Virus record (IMG/VR): IMGVR_UViG_3300048586_000207
Span: 1 to 41,314 of that record
Reading direction: 5' to 3' (one strand)
DNA length: 41,314 nt
From: a virus
Each line of letters opens with the position of its first letter. Position 1 is the first letter of the stretch. A model generated the notes under the pieces. The model saw only the letters and a program-made list of their open reading frames with translations. It was not told where the DNA came from and searched no databases. The position numbers and the translations under genes were made by a program. Below, one piece after another: positions 30,140 to 36,642 of the stretch.

Positions 30140-30219
30140 CCTCCTAGCGTCTGAGTGCCATGCCGGAGGACGTTGGCGCGTCGCTCCGGCGCTTTCGTTT
30201 TGTTTCCGCCATTTTAGCA
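30140..30219 (-). promoter_or_regulatory. promoter, hairpin and Shine-Dalgarno of the early HNH leader
   Basis: On the minus strand TGC-TAAAAT (30219-30211) is an extended -10. The leader then holds a hairpin, GCCGGAG (30190-30184 read on the minus strand) with CTCCGGC (30168-30162), whose second arm carries CCTCC, able to pair with the AGGAGG at 30145-30140. The two pairings exclude each other, so translation could be switched. Read on the plus strand the same hairpin is followed by a T-rich run and could end antisense transcription. Confidence 0.45.
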
Positions 30220-30268
30220 TGTCCTTGGGCGAAATGGCGCGTTCGTTCGCAGGTTTCGGCCCGATTTC

Positions 30269-30628
30269 TCATCGAACGATGATGCCGGATTCCAGCAAGT
30301 CCTCCTGGCTGATGATCCCGAAGCGGGTGATCGTCGCGCCCTGGGCGCGTACCAGGTGATCGACGAGCGCAACCAGGGCCGGGCGGCGCGGGTCGTCGGC
30401 GTCGGCGCTGGTCATTGCGAGGAACCGCGCGTACGTGGCGCTCTCAATCGCGCGGCCATGCCGGTCAAGACAGGGCAGCGGCGTGATCTTGGCGGCTTCG
30501 TCCCAGGGGAGCGCGCCCGCCTGCCAGTGCATCGCCGCGTCCAGGACTTCCTCCACCGCCCACGCTTCCGCGGCGTCAAGCGGCCGGCGGCCGCCATCCG
30601 GCAACAGGTGACTGATCGCCTCGATCAC
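30269..30628 (-). CDS. hypothetical early protein
   Basis: The 119-residue helical protein (MIEAISHLLPDGGRRPLDAA, EVLDAAMHWQAGALPWDEAA) resembles no family I know. It follows the helicase loader with an ATGA overlap. The gap of about 135 bases after it holds the HNH leader. Confidence 0.7.
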   Translation of the reverse strand: MIEAISHLLPDGGRRPLDAAEAWAVEEVLDAAMHWQAGALPWDEAAKITPLPCLDRHGRAIESATYARFLAMTSADADDPRRPALVALVDHLVRAQGATITRFGIISQEDLLESGIIVR

Positions 30629-31146
30629 GACATCCCTCCCGTCAGCGCCGCCCCGGCTCCGGCCGGCAGCGCGGCATCACCGGTCTGGATCGCCTTCGTG
30701 CGGCGCTTCGCCCCGGCCTCATAGACGTTCCGGAACTGCGCCCGGATGGTCGGAAGCTGCTCCGCATCAGCGGCGCAGACCTGCTCATACCCCACATGGT
30801 TGACCGCGGCGGCGACCAACTCGTCGGACCAACCCGGCCAGTCCCGATGGGCCGCATGCCGGAACAGGTAGCTGCCATGGCGCCGGATGGTGGTCATCAG
30901 CTCATCCCACGCGGTTTCCCATGGGTCGATGCCCGTGGCGGCCTCAGCCAGGACGCCCCGGATCTCGGCGGGCGTCGGCATGAAGGTGGAGGTCCGGATC
31001 AGGATCGCCACGGCGCGCTCGGCCGCCGGATAGGGCACATCTGACAACGCCAGGTGGTAGGCATAGGCGGTTTCGGTTCGGGTTGGCGCTGATGGATAGG
31101 CGGCGCTCAGAATGGCCACGAGCTTCGCGGCCTCGTTGCGGTTCAT
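30625..31146 (-). CDS. G39P-like helicase loader
   Basis: The 173-residue protein fits the loader/inhibitor family of SPP1 G39P: MNRNEAAKLVAILSAAYPSA at the start with the typical AYP, then PYPAAERAVAILIRTSTFMP and TPAEIRGVLAEA. Such proteins bring the replicative helicase to the origin. The ATG at 31146 overlaps the initiator's stop (ATGA), which excludes the longer upstream frame. The C-terminal half (WDELMTTIRRHGSYLFRHAA, GYEQVCAADAEQLPTIRAQF) is like that of many phage loaders. No helicase gene is visible, so the host helicase is probably recruited. Confidence 0.78.
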   Translation of the reverse strand: MNRNEAAKLVAILSAAYPSAPTRTETAYAYHLALSDVPYPAAERAVAILIRTSTFMPTPAEIRGVLAEAATGIDPWETAWDELMTTIRRHGSYLFRHAAHRDWPGWSDELVAAAVNHVGYEQVCAADAEQLPTIRAQFRNVYEAGAKRRTKAIQTGDAALPAGAGAALTGGMS

Positions 31147-32039
31147 GCGGTGCCCCGTTCTGCGGTCTGGGCCGCGTCTTCCCGTTCCCACTCCTCGGCC
31201 TGCCGGAGAAAGAACGCCGGCGTTGGATTGCCCCGGTGATCGAACACCGGCTGGCCGTTGAACAGTTCCGCCGGCGCACGGCCCCGGAACGGTGTCTGCT
31301 CGGCTCGATACCCCACGGCCCGAGTAATCCAGTTCTTCCAGGCCGCCTGCCAATCGACGTAGGTCTGCCCCTTCGACCGGCACCAGTTCAGAAACCGCTC
31401 CGTCTCCTCGATCGTCTGCGGGGTCGTCAGCCCTTTGACCGTGGCGTACTCGTAGTGCTCATCGGTCAGCTCGAAGGCGGCCGGCGCTTTTGTGGCCCGC
31501 TCCCCTCTCGTCCGCTTCCCCGGCAACGGTGCATCCGGGGACGGCTTGGGGGCAGGTGGCGGCGCCTGCGCCGCGCTCCCACAATCAGGAATCCGGAATC
31601 CGGAATCCGGATGAGGGTTAAGGGAATCAGCCGGGCTCTTCTCGTGCTCGTCCGGTGTAAGCCCAGTGCTCGTCTGGTGCTGGTCTAGTGCTTGGCAGTC
31701 TGATCCATCAGTCGAAGGCGGGGCCGGGATGGTGCTCGGTGCCTCCTTGACGTGGGGATTCTGGTGCTTGAGGAAGTTCACGATCTGGAGATACCGGACG
31801 CCATCAACCTCATATCGCAGGACGAATCCACGCGCCGCCAGGGCGGTCAGGAGCGCATCGACATCGGCATCGAAGTACGGCAACGCCTCAATCTTCAACT
31901 TCTTCGGTCGGTCTTCCATCCGGCCTTCACGGTCTGCCAGGCACCAAAGCGCCTCGAAGAGCAGCATCCCGAGTGGCCCGGTTTCGGCCAGTTCGTCATT
32001 CGTAAAGAACCCTGGCTTCAGATTGCGTGCGCGTGCCAT
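31143..32039 (-). CDS. replication initiator / DnaD-like replisome organiser
   Basis: The 298-residue protein starts ARNLKPGFFTNDELAETGPL, then LLFEALWCLADREGRMEDRP, KKLKIEALPYFDADVDALLT and VRYLQIVNFLKHQNPH, the winged-helix N-terminal domain of phage replisome organisers. A long Pro/Ser/Asp linker leads to a C-terminal helical part (ETERFLNWCRSKGQTYVDWQ, AAWKNWITRAV). It should bind the origin and recruit the loader coded just after it. GGAG lies ahead of the ATG, and a long hairpin stands in the gap upstream. Confidence 0.83.
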   Translation of the reverse strand: MARARNLKPGFFTNDELAETGPLGMLLFEALWCLADREGRMEDRPKKLKIEALPYFDADVDALLTALAARGFVLRYEVDGVRYLQIVNFLKHQNPHVKEAPSTIPAPPSTDGSDCQALDQHQTSTGLTPDEHEKSPADSLNPHPDSGFRIPDCGSAAQAPPPAPKPSPDAPLPGKRTRGERATKAPAAFELTDEHYEYATVKGLTTPQTIEETERFLNWCRSKGQTYVDWQAAWKNWITRAVGYRAEQTPFRGRAPAELFNGQPVFDHRGNPTPAFFLRQAEEWEREDAAQTAERGTA

Positions 32040-32054
32040 GCGTGCTCCGTCACA

Positions 32055-32086
32055 GACACCCGCCGGGAACCATCCCGGCGGGTGTC
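32055..32086. promoter_or_regulatory. 14-bp perfect hairpin between recT and initiator genes
   Basis: The arms GACACCCGCCGGGA (32055-32068) and TCCCGGCGGGTGTC (32073-32086) pair perfectly around a four-base loop. No U-tract follows on either strand, so it may be an mRNA stabiliser or processing site, a partial terminator, or a DNA cruciform. It lies 16 bases before the initiator ATG. Confidence 0.7.
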
Positions 32087-32096
32087 CTCATTCGTG

Positions 32097-32999
32097 CTAG
32101 GCGAACATCGGATTCGGTTGCCGGGGGTGACTCGCCTCGAAGCCGGCCAGCAGATCCGCATGCTCGTCCGGCAGGTCCACGATCTCCGCATCGACGGCCC
32201 GCGCCTGGCGCAGCCGTTCGGCGAGCTCCGCATCCGACGCTTTGTCGATCAGGCGGTAGAGCGCCCGCCCCTGTTCGACGGTCAGCTCTTCGAGCCGTTC
32301 CACGCCGTTCTGATCGACCGCCAGATAGAGCAGGTCTTCGGCGGTCAGGCCGCGCTCGTTCCGGCGCTGCGCCAGTTTGGTCAAGGCATCGAGGCTGATG
32401 GCGTCGCCGGCGTCAACCACCCGCGCCGTCGCATCGATCACCGTCTCCCCGTCAAAGACGACCGTCTCGCCCTCCACCCGCACCGACGCGCCCAGTTCAT
32501 CCGGGCTGTACATGCCGCCGATGGAATCCGGGAAGGCCATGCGCGCCACCGCCGAAAGGCACCGCGCCCGCAGCATTGCCGCCGGGTATTGCTTCCAGGT
32601 CATCGAATCGAGCCCGGCCTGCTTGGCCTGCGCCCGCGTGAACTCGTAGCGGCTCGGCTCTTTCCACGTCCGGCGCCGGTACTCGATCACGCAGCGATCG
32701 TCGGACGCTTCCACGAACCGGAGCGCATCGTCGCCGTGGTCCCGGTAGATCAGCGCGGCCATCAGCTCCGCGGAGCAGGCCGGCTTGCCCTTGATGACCA
32801 CGATATTCGAGAGGCTGTACATGGCCGGGAGCCGCAGCTCGTGGCCCTTGAGGATGATGGCCGCCGCGGCTTCCCGGGTCTTGATCGCATCCGGGAACAG
32901 GCCGCTCTTGACCAGCGTCCCGGCTTTGTTCAGAATCGTCTCCCACGTCGCTCCATCGGCGTCGCCGCTGATCGCGAGCGCGTGTGTCTGGTCACTCAT
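32097..32999 (-). CDS. RecT-like single-strand annealing protein
   Basis: The 300-residue protein has RecT family features: TLVKSGLFPDAIKTREAAAA, IILKGHELRLPAMYSLSNIV, VIKGKPACSAELMAALI, then TWKQYPAAMLRARCLSAVAR and AFPDSIGGMYSPDELGA. RecT-type proteins anneal complementary strands for recombination and replication. A partner exonuclease is not visible. The ATG overlaps nothing but follows a start region shared with the next upstream gene's stop (ATGA at 32996-32999). Confidence 0.82.
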   Translation of the reverse strand: MSDQTHALAISGDADGATWETILNKAGTLVKSGLFPDAIKTREAAAAIILKGHELRLPAMYSLSNIVVIKGKPACSAELMAALIYRDHGDDALRFVEASDDRCVIEYRRRTWKEPSRYEFTRAQAKQAGLDSMTWKQYPAAMLRARCLSAVARMAFPDSIGGMYSPDELGASVRVEGETVVFDGETVIDATARVVDAGDAISLDALTKLAQRRNERGLTAEDLLYLAVDQNGVERLEELTVEQGRALYRLIDKASDAELAERLRQARAVDAEIVDLPDEHADLLAGFEASHPRQPNPMFA

Positions 33000-33109
33000 T
33001 GATCGTTGTCCTTCTCACCCTGGCAGCGCCGGCAGACGCACGGCACGATCACCAGGACCGTCGCCGCCACCGCGCCGAGCACGACCGCCGCCAGTTCGGC
33101 CCAGTCCAT
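32996..33109 (-). CDS. single-pass membrane microprotein
   Basis: The 37-residue protein reads MDWAELAAVVLGAVAATVLV, then IVPCVCRRCQGEKDND, giving one membrane helix and a short Cys/Arg-rich end. The ATG follows the upstream stop by one base, and its own stop overlaps the RecT-like start (ATGA). It could be an early membrane-acting protein such as an exclusion or inhibitor peptide; that is only a guess. Confidence 0.6.
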   Translation of the reverse strand: MDWAELAAVVLGAVAATVLVIVPCVCRRCQGEKDNDQ

Positions 33110-33110
33110 C

Positions 33111-33347
33111 TCAGCGCCAACCCTTCCCGCGCCTGGCCTTCTTCGCTCGGGAGGCGTTGCCCTTGCGGAAATCCGCCATGGCGCGACGTCGGCCGTTTCG
33201 GTTGTTCGGGTACTGCGTGGCGGGGTCCTTGAAGATTTCCACGGATTCCACATCCGGCTCAGCGAGTCGCTGCTCCGCCTCAGCGAGTAGATCGCTCAAT
33301 GCACCATGTGTGGTTTCTGTCGTGCCATCGGTGCGAGTGACGTTCAT
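33111..33347 (-). CDS. hypothetical early protein with basic tail
   Basis: The 78-residue protein starts MNVTRTDGTTETTHGALSDL and ends in a strongly basic stretch (NRNGRRRAMADFRKGNASRA, KKARRGKGWR). AAAGGA lies about nine bases ahead of the ATG at 33347. A nucleic acid binding role is possible from charge; no family known. Confidence 0.68.
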   Translation of the reverse strand: MNVTRTDGTTETTHGALSDLLAEAEQRLAEPDVESVEIFKDPATQYPNNRNGRRRAMADFRKGNASRAKKARRGKGWR

Positions 33348-33367
33348 GGGGATGTGTCCTTTCGTGG

Positions 33368-33664
33368 CTACGCCACCACGCGCGGCCCGATCGAGCGCGG
33401 CACGTAGCGGCCGTGCCGGATCGTTTCGAGTTCCGCGTAGAGGGTGCTGTTCTCGGTTTCGAGCGTCCGGATCAGCGCCCCGTGGGCCTCGTTGTCGGCC
33501 CAGTGGCGCTCCTGGCATTCGATCCGCTCGGCGCTCTCAACGCCCGCCCGCGTCTTCCAGCGGGCGATCTCCCGGTCGGCCAGCCAGACGGTCAGCACGA
33601 AGCTCACCGCCGCGCAGACGGCGCCCGACGTGGCGGCCAGCAGGATCGCGTTCGCGGTGGTCAT
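33368..33664 (-). CDS. membrane-anchored coiled-coil early protein
   Basis: The 98-residue protein has an N-terminal membrane segment (residues 4-27, AILLAATSGAVCAAVSFVLT) and a helical coiled-coil part (LIRTLETENSTLYAELETIR). The ATG at 33664 overlaps the upstream stop as ATGA; the longer frame upstream is shadow. Function unknown. Confidence 0.68.
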   Translation of the reverse strand: MTTANAILLAATSGAVCAAVSFVLTVWLADREIARWKTRAGVESAERIECQERHWADNEAHGALIRTLETENSTLYAELETIRHGRYVPRSIGPRVVA

Positions 33665-33939
33665 GACGCCTGCTCCAGTTCCACCGTGCCGCCGCTGTTG
33701 CGCCGGTCGGCTTCCGCCACGCCGGCATCGAACACCGCCCGGTCGGTCCGGTCCATCGTCTCGGTCAGGCCCGCCAGCGCGAACCCGACATCGAGCCCGT
33801 CGAGACCGGGGACCGTCACGCTCACGGTGGTCTTGGAGCCGGCGAGCCGCCAGCCGTCTTTCAGGGTGTGGCTGTACTCGCGCCACGCCGTGATGGTGAC
33901 GCCGCCGGGGTCCGGTGTGGTATCGTGGTGCTCAGTCAT
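33661..33939 (-). CDS. hypothetical early protein
   Basis: The 92-residue protein has a beta pattern in its middle (ITAWREYSHTLKDGWRLAGS, KTTVSVTVPGLDGLDVGFAL) and an acidic end. AAGGA lies ten bases ahead of the ATG at 33939, and a hairpin stands further upstream in the leader. Function unknown. Confidence 0.68.
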   Translation of the reverse strand: MTEHHDTTPDPGGVTITAWREYSHTLKDGWRLAGSKTTVSVTVPGLDGLDVGFALAGLTETMDRTDRAVFDAGVAEADRRNSGGTVELEQAS

Positions 33940-33961
33940 CGTGATCGTTTCCTTCGGTGAG

Positions 33962-33990
33962 GCGCTCGTCTGTTTGCCGCAGACGGGCGC
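33962..33990 (-). promoter_or_regulatory. leader hairpin ahead of an early gene
   Basis: GCGCTCGTCTG (33962-33972) pairs with CAGACGGGCGC (33980-33990) over 11 positions with one G-T type mismatch, loop of seven. No U-tract follows on the minus strand. It lies in the 59-base gap between two early genes and may be a weak terminator or mRNA structure. Confidence 0.5.
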
Positions 33991-33998
33991 TGCTGTTG

Positions 33999-34271
33999 TC
34001 AGGCCGCCGAGTCCGGGTCCGGCAGGATCTGCCGGGCGAGGCGCTGGACGTGATCGCTGCGCCGGCTGCGCCGGAAGAGCCCGATCGCCAGCAGCTCGTC
34101 TTCGGCCTTCTCGGTCAGGTCGGTTTCCAGGTCCCCGAGGCGTTGCAGCGCCTCCCATTCCTCCGCGTCGATGTCCGCCGTGCGCGGCGCTGTGACGATC
34201 CGAATAACCAGTTTGCGGATGCTGCCGACGTCGATCGCCAGCTCGGCGGCGCGGCTCTCTTTCATGCTCAT
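33999..34271 (-). CDS. hypothetical early protein
   Basis: The 90-residue helical protein (MSMKESRAAELAIDVGSIRK, LVIRIVTAP, DIDAEEWEALQRLGDLETDL, FRRSRRSDHVQRLARQI) has no known family. The start is unsure: ATG 34271 has no good ribosome site, while an in-frame ATG at 34377 has AGGAG ten bases ahead and would add 35 residues. The choice matters because a perfect 10-bp dyad (34314-34338) lies between the two. Confidence 0.6.
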   Translation of the reverse strand: MSMKESRAAELAIDVGSIRKLVIRIVTAPRTADIDAEEWEALQRLGDLETDLTEKAEDELLAIGLFRRSRRSDHVQRLARQILPDPDSAA

Positions 34272-34746
34272 CGCGGGGATCACTCGTTTCGGGAGGCCAG
34301 GGCGGGGGTCCGTGGGATTGATCACGGCGATCAATCCCGGCAACGGAAACAGCGATAGGCTCGCTGCATGCGGCATCCGATAGGCGCTCCTGTTCACGGA
34401 GAATCGATCCGCCACACCGGCGGTGCGAAGGCCCGGCATGCCTGGCGCTCGCACCGCCGCCCCCGGGTGTTCAGGGGCAGGGGCGACAGTGGCCGCGCGG
34501 CGTGTGCGGCGCCGCGTGGCTGACATAGGGAGAGGAGAGATGACGCCCGTGTCAGACGACACAAGCGCCACGTCGAACGGATGCGCGACCGCCGAGGCCC
34601 CGCAACCACCAGCCTGTCCCGATCGCGACTCGGTGCATCCGTTCGACGTGAAGCTCGAATCGATCGAGCCGGGGCCGGGCACCACCTGGGCGTGGCGCCG
34701 GCCGCTCTGCTCAGAGGAGGGAAAAAGAGGAGTGAGGGGGAACACA
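34272..34746. other. 475-base structured gap in the early region
   Basis: No convincing gene fills this stretch. It holds three large inverted repeats: GGGATTGATC/GATCAATCCC (34314-34338), CGGCGGTGCGA/TCGCACCGCCG (34418-34459), and 16-bp arms at 34569-34584 and 34635-34650. On the plus strand an ATG at about 34541 follows GGAGAGGAGAG, a strong ribosome site, but the frame runs on antisense through the XRE gene, so I do not call it. The region could be a replication origin, a structured leader, or a set of operators. Confidence 0.6.
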
Positions 34747-35103
34747 TCAGGCTCCGAGGGCCGTCAGATCGATCGGCTGATGCCACCCTGGATGGATCTG
34801 CTCGCGGGTGAAGAACGGCGTCGCCACCGGCACGGCCAGCTCGGTCTCCGGGAACGTGACGCCGAGATCGTCGAGCGCGTCCTCGGTCAGGCCGGTCGCC
34901 GTCACCAGCTCGTCGCGGGTGATGCCGAGCGCTTCCACATAGGCGGGGAGCACCCGCTTGGGAAAGCGCTCGCCCTGCTCGTGCTTGATGATGTTGCTCC
35001 GATGGACGCCGACCAGCCGGCCAAGGGCGTCGAGGCTCAGCCCCTGCGACTGGCGTTTCTCGCGAATCAGCGCGCCGAGCGCGGTCGTGGGGATGGTGGC
35101 CAT
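34747..35103 (-). CDS. XRE-family regulator
   Basis: The 118-residue protein has an N-terminal XRE/CI-type HTH (LGALIREKRQSQGLSLDALG, RLVGVHRSNIIKHEQGERFP) followed by a helical part with LGITRDELVTATGL and a C-terminal tail. GGAGG lies eleven bases ahead of the ATG. It is transcribed with the early genes away from the CI-like repressor, so it may be the lytic (Cro-like) regulator. The structured gap follows it. Confidence 0.83.
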   Translation of the reverse strand: MATIPTTALGALIREKRQSQGLSLDALGRLVGVHRSNIIKHEQGERFPKRVLPAYVEALGITRDELVTATGLTEDALDDLGVTFPETELAVPVATPFFTREQIHPGWHQPIDLTALGA

Positions 35104-35106
35104 GGT

Positions 35107-35535
35107 TTACGCGACCTCCGTTCGGTTGGCGGCGTTCATCGTCACGCCCCGGCGCGCCACGTCCAGCAGCTCGGTGAAGGCCGGATCGTCCGCGCCGTCG
35201 ATGGTCGGCACGCGCTGACCGGAGGTGGCCGGGTTGACCGCGAAGCCCCGTTCGAGCGGTTTGCGGTTCAGGCCGAGTGCCGGCACGGTGCCGGGCTTGC
35301 GCAGAAACGCGGTGCGGCCGTCGCTGTTGGTCATCGTCAGGACGCCGGGCCGGCCGGGCTGTTGCCGCACCGACACCGTTTCATCGGTGTGCAGATCGGT
35401 CAGGCGATAGAGGCCGTCAGCGCGCACGTGGGCCAGCGCGGCCTCCGCCGTGGCGAAGCGGTTGATGGGCTGCCAGGTCCAGCCATCGTCACGGCGATCG
35501 AGTCGGAATTGGCCATCCGGAGTGGGCAGGTACAT
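35107..35535 (-). CDS. hypothetical early protein
   Basis: The 142-residue protein begins MYLPTPDGQFRLDRRDDGWT and has a beta-rich first half (FATAEAALAHVRADGLYRL, TVSVRQQPGRPGVLTMTNSD), with an acidic helical end (DPAFTELLDVARRGVTM). No family known. The stop lies three bases before the XRE gene. Confidence 0.7.
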   Translation of the reverse strand: MYLPTPDGQFRLDRRDDGWTWQPINRFATAEAALAHVRADGLYRLTDLHTDETVSVRQQPGRPGVLTMTNSDGRTAFLRKPGTVPALGLNRKPLERGFAVNPATSGQRVPTIDGADDPAFTELLDVARRGVTMNAANRTEVA

Positions 35536-35547
35536 CGCGGGGTCCTT

Positions 35548-35823
35548 TCAGCTCGCCTGCTGCGTCGCGGCGGTCTCGTACATCTGGCCGGGCAGCCGCG
35601 CGGCCGCCTCTTCCACGCGCTCGCGGGTTTCCTCCAGCGTCCAGACCTGGGCGTCTGCGATGCCGGGCTGATCCAGCAGCTGCCGGCGGAACGCGTTGGC
35701 CTCCGTGCGGGTCCGGCAGACCACCATCGCCGGCACCACCGACAGGCCCTTGGTTTCCAGCAGCCAGTGCGGCTGGGGATCGCCGTCCCGGGTGTAGGAA
35801 ATGGCGAAGCCGGTGGGCGTCAT
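35548..35823 (-). CDS. hypothetical early protein
   Basis: The 91-residue protein (MTPTGFAISYTRDGDPQPHW, LVVPAMVVCRTRTEANAFRR-like segment, TLEETRERVEEAAARL) has an alpha/beta pattern without a known motif. Its ATG overlaps the upstream stop (ATGA). Confidence 0.7.
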   Translation of the reverse strand: MTPTGFAISYTRDGDPQPHWLLETKGLSVVPAMVVCRTRTEANAFRRQLLDQPGIADAQVWTLEETRERVEEAAARLPGQMYETAATQQAS

Positions 35824-36050
35824 GCGGCAACGCCTTCCCGCTTCTCAGCGTCCGCCAGCAGCCGGGCCACTTCCAACTCGAAGCGGGGTCCGAGGGCCTC
35901 GCGCAATGCCATGACGGTGGTGCAGGCGTACTTCACGAAGTGCGCCTTTTTGCCGCCGAACGCATCCGCGCTCGCGTGGCCGTCGAGCCTCGCTTCGTAC
36001 TCGGCATCGCACCGGAACTGGATCGCGATGTTGTCGGAGCGTTCGGTCAT
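35820..36050 (-). CDS. first gene of the early operon, hypothetical
   Basis: The 76-residue protein starts at ATG 36050 with GGAG eight bases upstream. It reads MTERSDNIAIQFRCDAEYEA, then HFVKYACTTVMALREALGPR, and may have a ribbon-helix-helix-like or helical fold. It is the first gene after the early promoter at 36088-36116 and so is probably made soonest in the lytic cycle. A regulatory or host-takeover role is possible. Confidence 0.7.
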   Translation of the reverse strand: MTERSDNIAIQFRCDAEYEARLDGHASADAFGGKKAHFVKYACTTVMALREALGPRFELEVARLLADAEKREGVAA

Positions 36051-36062
36051 CGGCTGATCTCC

Positions 36063-36119
36063 GTGTCGACTAACTGGTAACACAATGATGTTACAACGTC
36101 GAGTAACCAGTGTCAACAC
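36063..36119. promoter_or_regulatory. nested dyads of the lysogeny switch
   Basis: The 57-base stretch begins GTGTCGACTAACTGGTAAC and ends GTAACCAGTGTCAACAC, whose reverse complement is GTGTTGACACTGGTTAC: the two ends are inverted copies with a two-base offset. A separate perfect dyad, GTAACA-caatga-TGTTAC, lies inside. The region separates the divergent early and repressor genes and overlaps the early promoter. It fits operators for a dimeric repressor. A serine integrase attP, which also has this size and symmetry, is another reading. Confidence 0.6.
36088..36116 (-). promoter_or_regulatory. early leftward promoter
   Basis: On the minus strand TTGACA (36116-36111) and TAACAT (36093-36088) are separated by exactly 17 bases. 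It is the best -35/-10 pair in the window and reads into the early operon. The -10 lies in the dyad GTAACA-caatga-TGTTAC (36077-36094), a likely operator for the CI-like repressor. Confidence 0.75.
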
Positions 36120-36132
36120 TCTGCAACCGGAA

Positions 36133-36138
36133 TACACT
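36133..36138 (+). promoter_or_regulatory. -10 box of a leaderless repressor promoter
   Basis: TACACT lies seven bases before the ATG at 36145, so the transcript should start at or next to the A of the start codon. There is no Shine-Dalgarno sequence before this ATG. The same TACACT hexamer is found in the leaders at 17.98 and 22.59 kb. This resembles the leaderless cI message of phage lambda. Confidence 0.55.
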
Positions 36139-36144
36139 CAAGAC

Positions 36145-36642
36145 ATGGCTCTGACGTTTGCCGATTGGGTGCGAGGGCATCGAATGCAACGCCGCTGGTC
36201 GCAAGGCGAACTAGCGCGGCGTCTTGATATACACCGGAGTTACATCAGTCGCATCGAGAGTGGTGCGATCCAACTTCCCGAGCTGGAGACGCGACAACGG
36301 TTCCACGATGTGTTTGGTACGGAAGAGGCTGATCTAGAGGCCTACGGCATCGTGCCTCGCTATGACGAGTGGGGCCGGGTCTTGCCGGGAACGGCTGAGG
36401 CAACGGGCGGGCGGGTCACTGCGTCCGATCGTGGGCAGATCAGCGTGACGGAATCCGCCACCGTCACATCGCCTGGAAACCCGTTCGATACCGGCGACTT
36501 ACGGTGGCACGTGGTCGAGGCGTTGCGGACGCTCGATATGACCAGCGATCAGAATGAATGGCTGATGCAGATGTTCTTACGGGAACTCAAACGCGACGAC
36601 TATCCGCGTACCGATGCCGCTGCAATACGGGATGCCGGATGA
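36145..36642 (+). CDS. CI-like phage repressor
   Basis: The 165-residue protein has an N-terminal XRE HTH (FADWVRGHRMQRRWSQGELA, RRLDIHRSYISRIESGAIQL), a middle linker and a C-terminal helical part (LRWHVVEALRTLDMTSDQNE, WLMQMFLRELKRDD). No LexA-like peptidase is seen, so induction would need another signal. It is divergent from the early operon. The stop overlaps the integrase ATG (ATGA), coupling repressor and integrase translation. The ATG at 36145 was chosen because it begins the HTH domain and suits the leaderless promoter; an ATG at 36085 is unlikely. Confidence 0.83.
   Translation: MALTFADWVRGHRMQRRWSQGELARRLDIHRSYISRIESGAIQLPELETRQRFHDVFGTEEADLEAYGIVPRYDEWGRVLPGTAEATGGRVTASDRGQISVTESATVTSPGNPFDTGDLRWHVVEALRTLDMTSDQNEWLMQMFLRELKRDDYPRTDAAAIRDAG

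Noticed and set aside
34423-36057. Plus-strand open frame of 544 codons
   Set aside because: It lies antisense to at least four minus-strand genes with overlapping starts and stops and clear domains (XRE HTH). Long antisense frames are expected at this GC content. Only its first part, in the gap 34541-34746, has a good ribosome site.
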